A DNA stretch of 38,248 nucleotides from Sinorhizobium psoraleae (GTDB taxonomy: Bacteria > Pseudomonadota > Alphaproteobacteria > Rhizobiales > Rhizobiaceae). A program made the translations under genes and the position numbers. Under the pieces are notes generated by a model, which saw nothing but the letters and a program-made list of their open reading frames with translations, did not search any database and had not been told where the DNA came from. Positions 34,901 through 38,248 of this stretch are shown one piece after another (within the stretch, counting starts at the first letter, position 1; every line of letters begins with the position of its first letter). The stretch is from positions 109,550 to 147,797 of the forward strand of contig NZ_JABEKV010000009.1 in NCBI RefSeq assembly GCF_013283645.1, in the 5' to 3' direction.

Positions 34901-35191
34901 TCACCCGCTGTCAGTCGTAGTCCCCCAATTGCTCATCGTGACTAACTGCGGCTGCATTGACGTCTGTTCCACAGGGCGAACACGGCCGAATTGCTGTCTC
35001 GATCGCCAGCAATTTTTTTTAACGGCGTTACAACCGAACGCAAAAAATGCTCGAGGAAGAAGAGAGAATGCGGCACGCCATGAAGGTCGACTTGCATAAC
35101 CCGCGAAATTATCACGACCAGACCAGTAATCGGGCGCGGCTTCTTGTTCAGGCAGCGGATCTTGAACTTTGCTGATTTCGAAATCGGCCAC
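34901..35191 (-). pseudogene. Unrecognised ORF, probably frameshifted at an A/T homopolymer
   Basis: GTG at 35191 follows AGGAG at ideal spacing and opens MADFEISKVQDPLPEQEAAP, then a segment with RAFFAFGCNAVKK. At about 34998-35005 there is a run of eight T (eight A on the coding strand). The alternative frame after it reads IAGDRDSNSAVFALWNRRQ, which looks more protein-like than the direct continuation. I do not recognise a family. A further minus-strand frame at 34624-34893 may be more of the same decayed gene. Either a slippage site, a sequencing error or a pseudogene. Confidence 0.3.
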
Positions 35192-35271
35192 TTATCTCCT
35201 TCATTGGGGCGCAGAGCAAAGGTGTGCGCGAAATTGGGCGCACACTACAAATTTAATTCGACGCTCCTGCC

Positions 35272-36057
35272 TCAAGCACATTGTTCTTCGCCAAATTCGA
35301 TGATTTTTCTGGCGATATATTGATAGTAGGACGCCGTATAGTGGAAAGGCGACTCGCCCCATTTATGCATTGGATCTCCTAGTAATTGACCGTCGTATCG
35401 AATGAAATTTTTCCTCGGAAGAAATGTCCTCAAGCTGTTGTAATATTGCCTGAGTCGTTCGTTATTTCGGCGGATGTTTCCTAGGTCGTCGTAACTCTTT
35501 GTCCCGTCGTCCGAGGCGTGGTATTCAGCCCAGTATGCTTCATTGACCAGGACTTTGGTGTTTCCTCCACAAATCCGACGGAGAATAAGTTCAGCGCACT
35601 GCGAAAAATACTTACAAAAGGCCTCGTTACGTCTGAAAAGTCTGCCTTTCTGCCTGATTTCCATCCCCAGTTGTTCCTTAGCGATTCGTGCGGAAAGAGT
35701 TACAAGCGTGCCGGAATACTCGTAAACTTGAAATCTTTCGTCGATTAAATCAATGACAACAATGTCGGGGTTGCGCTGGATCAGGCTCTCAATACCCGTC
35801 TTTTCCAGGTCATGCCCAATCATCCGTCGTTCAAACGCTCCGATAGAATCCGGAAGTTCTTTTTCAATCCTATATGGCGTTTCTTGTGCCGCACTTACGA
35901 CGGAGGAGCGAGCGATATACGACACGAGCTGAATGGACGGCGGCAGATGCGCGACAACATCGCGTGTAACGCAACTTCCAAAAATGGCTAGCTTCAAAGC
36001 GGACCTCACAACGCAAGAGCGAGCTAATGAAGATGAATCCGGCGCGTTTGTCGCCAT
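35272..36057 (-). CDS. SGNH-like DUF6270 family protein
   Basis: This 261-residue protein opens, after a short leader, with LKLAIFGSCVTRDVV at about residues 22-36. The GSC-x-RD motif typifies DUF6270 proteins, a group with an SGNH-hydrolase-like arrangement that is frequent in capsule and surface-glycan loci. Later landmarks are IVVIDLIDERFQVYEY, VLVNEAYWAEYH and the C-terminal WGESPFHYTASYYQYIA with a possible catalytic histidine. It may be a glycan acyl-esterase or transferase, but this is not established. The ATG at 36057 lacks a strong ribosome site. Base composition is AT-rich, like the sulfotransferase gene. DNA at 36058-36246 shows no gene. Confidence 0.7.
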   Translation of the reverse strand: MATNAPDSSSLARSCVVRSALKLAIFGSCVTRDVVAHLPPSIQLVSYIARSSVVSAAQETPYRIEKELPDSIGAFERRMIGHDLEKTGIESLIQRNPDIVVIDLIDERFQVYEYSGTLVTLSARIAKEQLGMEIRQKGRLFRRNEAFCKYFSQCAELILRRICGGNTKVLVNEAYWAEYHASDDGTKSYDDLGNIRRNNERLRQYYNSLRTFLPRKNFIRYDGQLLGDPMHKWGESPFHYTASYYQYIARKIIEFGEEQCA

Positions 36058-36246
36058 AGCTCATGCATGCACATCAGCAATCTGAAGGTGTTTAATCATT
36101 GGAAGATTTGGAACGCAATCCTTCGTTCCTCGTGCGTTTGGCCTGATCCACAAATCCGCCACTGCGAGGGATGACGTGTCGGAGCTTTGAGGGTGGCTAA
36201 CGATTGTTTGAGGCTGCCCTCGGACGCCTCGCTCGAGGTTGTACAC

Positions 36247-36630
36247 TTAGTCACTGTTCTCAGAAGATTGGCTTTTCAAAGCAGCAATGCAGAGCGCAAT
36301 GGCTGGGTTGGCGCCAGAGCAATAGGGTCCATCACCAAGCTTAGCATATCCGCCAGTATCATCCCAACTGACACCTCCAGCGAGTCCAGGGGCCGTGGCC
36401 TGAGCAAAAGAGTGCGCGTCTTCAAGCGAGGCAGTATACAGTGGCACGCGACCGGGATCTTGGCCGCCGGGGAGTAGCCAGAGAACGCGCCTAGTCTGTT
36501 CCCCAGAATTTGGATCCTTGATGTTTTCGACCTTACGCTTGTAACCAAGCAAGATCGCCAAGGCCACGTCTAACGTGCGGCTTGGTTCCTTCGCCGTCTC
36601 GAGGTCCTTGATAAGATCGACAATGGCCAT
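36247..36630 (-). CDS. Second phage ABA-sandwich-like small protein
   Basis: From ATG 36630 the product has 127 residues: LIKDLETAKEPSRTLDVALAILLGYKRK, then VPLYTASLEDAHSFAQ, the GGVSWDDTGGYAKLGDG strand region and NPAIALCIAALKS at the end. Landmarks and order match the protein at 33349-33753, so the two are diverged paralogues. An upstream in-frame ATG at 36669 or a TTG at 36693 are possible alternatives, but the chosen start matches the paralogue's N-terminus. The ribosome site is weak. Function is unknown. Confidence 0.6.
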   Translation of the reverse strand: MAIVDLIKDLETAKEPSRTLDVALAILLGYKRKVENIKDPNSGEQTRRVLWLLPGGQDPGRVPLYTASLEDAHSFAQATAPGLAGGVSWDDTGGYAKLGDGPYCSGANPAIALCIAALKSQSSENSD

Positions 36631-37082
36631 CAGTTTTTCTTTGCAGTTCGGCTCGGTACTTGCTCTCATTGGACGTGATGCCACCATAGGCAATTAGCTG
36701 CTCGTCCAACAAGGGGCAAACACATGTCCTACGCAGAGACGTGCAGAAACGTGCTCCCCAACAGCCGGGTTACATATGGTTCGGGATACCCTTTCCGTCG
36801 CCCTCGAAACTAACGGCGCGCGCTATTCGAATCGCAAGTCCGATCCTATTGTGGTTGTCATCAAAGGCCACCAATTCGGAAATTTTTTTGGACTCTAAGA
36901 TGGATTTCGAACGCCAACTCCGGGATGATGAACGCGAGCCGGACCAACTCGGCAAAGAAGAGAAAACATTCGACCCTTGGGAGGACCACTTCCGCCGCGA
37001 ATATCGTCACTCGAGCAGGGAATTCGAGTACTAAGCCATCTCCCCGAACACCCGTCAGTTATGTCCCCGGGCTACACACACT
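36631..37082. other. Intergenic stretch before the IS66 remnant
   Basis: No gene is supported. It contains copy B of the imperfect repeat (36782-36837). A plus-strand frame (36741-37034) has no recognisable domain. The IS66 homology begins abruptly at about 37083, where the coding sense IPRQ is interrupted by unrelated sequence. Confidence 0.4.
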
Positions 37083-37552
37083 GGCGCGGGATCACCTCCA
37101 GCGTCTCGGTGATGTCTTCGCCCATTTTGCCAGCTTGGCCGAACCGCAGCACGGGCAGTTTGATGGCGCGGCGATGACGACGCGCTCGCGCGGCAGATGC
37201 TCGGGAAAGGCTTGCGCGACGGACGCTTGCGCTCGAACGCCCTGACCGCCGAGGAGCGTGCCGCCATCTCCGCCGCCACTTCGTCTTCGCTGGCGTCGGC
37301 CTCCAGTTCCTCGATCTGCAGCTCCATCTGTTCGAAAAGCCAGGGCCTTGCACTCCGAGCGGCTGCCATGGATGTCGCGCTTCAGCTTCTCGATCTCGAG
37401 TCGGAGCCGGGCGATCAGTGCATCCGAATGCGAGTTCACCGCCTGGGCGCGGGCGGCAACGGCTTCCGCTTCACGTCGGGCTGCACGCTCGGCGAGGATC
37501 ATCGCATGCCGCTTGCAAGGTCGTCGGGAAGCTGATCGACCGCATCGGTCAT
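37083..37552 (-). pseudogene. IS66 tnpC, N-terminal fragment with frameshifts
   Basis: It starts at ATG 37552 (MTDAVDQLPDDLASGMR), breaks near 37505, then continues in other frames as ILAERAARREAEAVAARAQ, IARLRLEIEKLKRDIHGSRSE, QMELQIEELEADASEDE and FPEHLPRERVVI with the zinc-finger CPCCGSAKL. It stops at about 37083 after EVIPRQ. This is the leucine-zipper and zinc-finger N-terminal part of an IS66 DDE transposase. The catalytic domain is absent and at least two frameshifts are present. Confidence 0.85.
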
Positions 37553-37564
37553 GGCGGGATGGAA

Positions 37565-37945
37565 TCATATTCGCTCCCGCCGTGCCAGCGTTTTGCTCAT
37601 CCCGCCGAGGTCGGACGCCAGGGTTTTTTGCGGCATTCGCCAGTCGATGCCTTCGAGCAGATAGCCGAGCTGCGCCGGCGTGATCACCACCGTGCCGTCG
37701 GCCGCTGACGGCCAGATGAAGCGGCCGCGCTCGAGCTTCTTCGTGAAGAGGCGGGCACCCTGGCCATCGTGCCAGATCACCTTGATCAGGCCGCCGCTCC
37801 GACCCCGGAAGACGAACAGATGGCCGCTCATCGGATCGCGGTTCAACGTCTTCTGCACCATCAGGGTCAGGCCGGGAAAACTTCTGCGCATGTCGGTATA
37901 GCCCGTCGCTAGCCAGAACTTCACACCGCTCGGGACCGGGATCAT
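37565..37945 (-). CDS. IS66 family TnpB (Orf2) protein
   Basis: This 126-residue protein has the nearly invariant IS66 Orf2 motifs: MIPVPSGVKFWLATGYTDMR, SGHLFVFRGR, IKVIWHDGQGARLFTK and RGRFIWPSAADGTV. Its ATG overlaps the tnpA stop (ATGA), as is usual. The protein is required for transposition of IS66 elements, but its mechanism is poorly defined. It is intact apart from a C-terminus that continues several residues beyond the usual end. With tnpC broken the element cannot move by itself. Confidence 0.93.
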   Translation of the reverse strand: MIPVPSGVKFWLATGYTDMRRSFPGLTLMVQKTLNRDPMSGHLFVFRGRSGGLIKVIWHDGQGARLFTKKLERGRFIWPSAADGTVVITPAQLGYLLEGIDWRMPQKTLASDLGGMSKTLARRERI

Positions 37946-38097
37946 CGCCGCTCCAGCAGATCAAGAATGCGAGCCAAGGCTTCAGTGTCGATGTCGCTCT
38001 CGACCCGGAGACGACGGCCGCCGCCAAGCTCGATCATCACCATGCTTGCCTTCTTGCGCGGCCGGGAGACCGGTGGCGGCTCGTTTCTTTTTGTGAG
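37942..38097 (-). pseudogene. IS66 tnpA, C-terminal fragment
   Basis: The frame ending at 37942 reads SRPRKKASMVMIELGGGRRL, then an EALARILDLLERR end typical of IS66 Orf1 C-termini, and couples to tnpB by ATGA. An in-frame stop near 38098 closes it upstream, so the helix-turn-helix N-terminal half is missing or out of frame. DNA from 38098 to the edge shows no family match in any frame. Confidence 0.6.
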
Positions 38098-38248
38098 CCA
38101 TCATAGATCCAAACCCGCCTCCGCCTTCCGATGACGGCGGCCGCCGCCCCTGACCAGCGGGTTTGAAGCATTGCCGCCATCTCTCGGCACAAGGTAAGCG
38201 CTGTTTTGGTCCCACCTTCCGGATCACGGTTTGATTGACGATGTTGAG

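Noticed and set aside
36058..36246. nod-box-like upstream region
   Set aside because: The string ATCATTGGAAGATTTGG only loosely resembles part of a nod box; the long conserved motif is absent.
36740..36860. tRNA-like TTCGAATC segment
   Set aside because: No cloverleaf arms can be drawn around it on either strand.
38194..38201. GTAAGCGC resembling an IS66 terminal sequence
   Set aside because: It is in the wrong orientation for the tnpABC remnant and too short to stand alone.

Overview
This window reads as accessory DNA of an alphaproteobacterium, most likely a plant-associated member of the Rhizobiaceae (Rhizobium/Sinorhizobium/Agrobacterium group). The reasons are a GC-rich coding style with rhizobial-type ABC/GntR catabolic genes, a KpsM-type capsule exporter with glycosyltransferase and heparinase-like genes, a fragment of an SKWP-repeat type III effector, a hairpin/mini-ORF intergenic repeat that I recall from Rhizobiaceae genomes, and a high load of IS91, RIT, IS6 and IS66 debris. 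A plasmid or genomic island is likely, but the sequence does not prove it.

Layout. (1) About 51-2578: an apparently intact IS91-family element carrying a Y1 (HUH) transposase and a companion tyrosine recombinase, bounded by a matching 9-bp inverted terminal motif, with its right end duplicated as a 55-bp tandem. (2) 2709-5245: a decayed RIT (recombinase-in-trio) element. Three consecutive tyrosine recombinase genes overlap by ATGA-type junctions. All carry frameshifts, and the middle one contains an inverted stretch of about 180 bp that holds its catalytic Arg/His segment. A scrap of IS6-like transposase follows. (3) 6044-8314: a secreted-effector-like gene with three long N-terminal repeats and six SKWP repeats, cut short at its 3' end. 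(4) 8458-19835: a coherent catabolic cluster. A divergent pair (dihydrodipicolinate-synthase-like aldolase plus sulfatase) faces an operon of a GntR regulator, a family-5 solute-binding protein, two permeases, a second aldolase, two ATPases and a second sulfatase. A 10-bp-arm dyad lies between the two transcription units. Both sulfatases lack signal peptides, so the plausible scheme is import of an intact sulfated compound, cytoplasmic desulfation and aldol cleavage.

(5) 20468-36630: a cell-surface polysaccharide locus, all on the minus strand. It encodes an SGNH-like DUF6270 protein, a hexapeptide acetyltransferase, small proteins including two resembling the phage ABA-sandwich family, two heparinase II/III-like proteins, a KpsM-type ABC-2 permease, a broken alpha/beta hydrolase, a coiled-coil protein with a glycosyltransferase-type tail, a 1502-residue FkbM-methyltransferase/multi-glycosyltransferase fusion, and a PAPS-type sulfotransferase. 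(6) 37083 to the right edge: an IS66 remnant with a complete tnpB, a broken tnpC and only the 3' end of tnpA.

The most unusual items are the inverted catalytic segment inside the RIT element, the two-repeat-type SKWP protein, the doubled sulfatase/aldolase import cluster, the 1502-residue fusion, and the placement of a sulfotransferase capsule locus next to a desulfation cluster.
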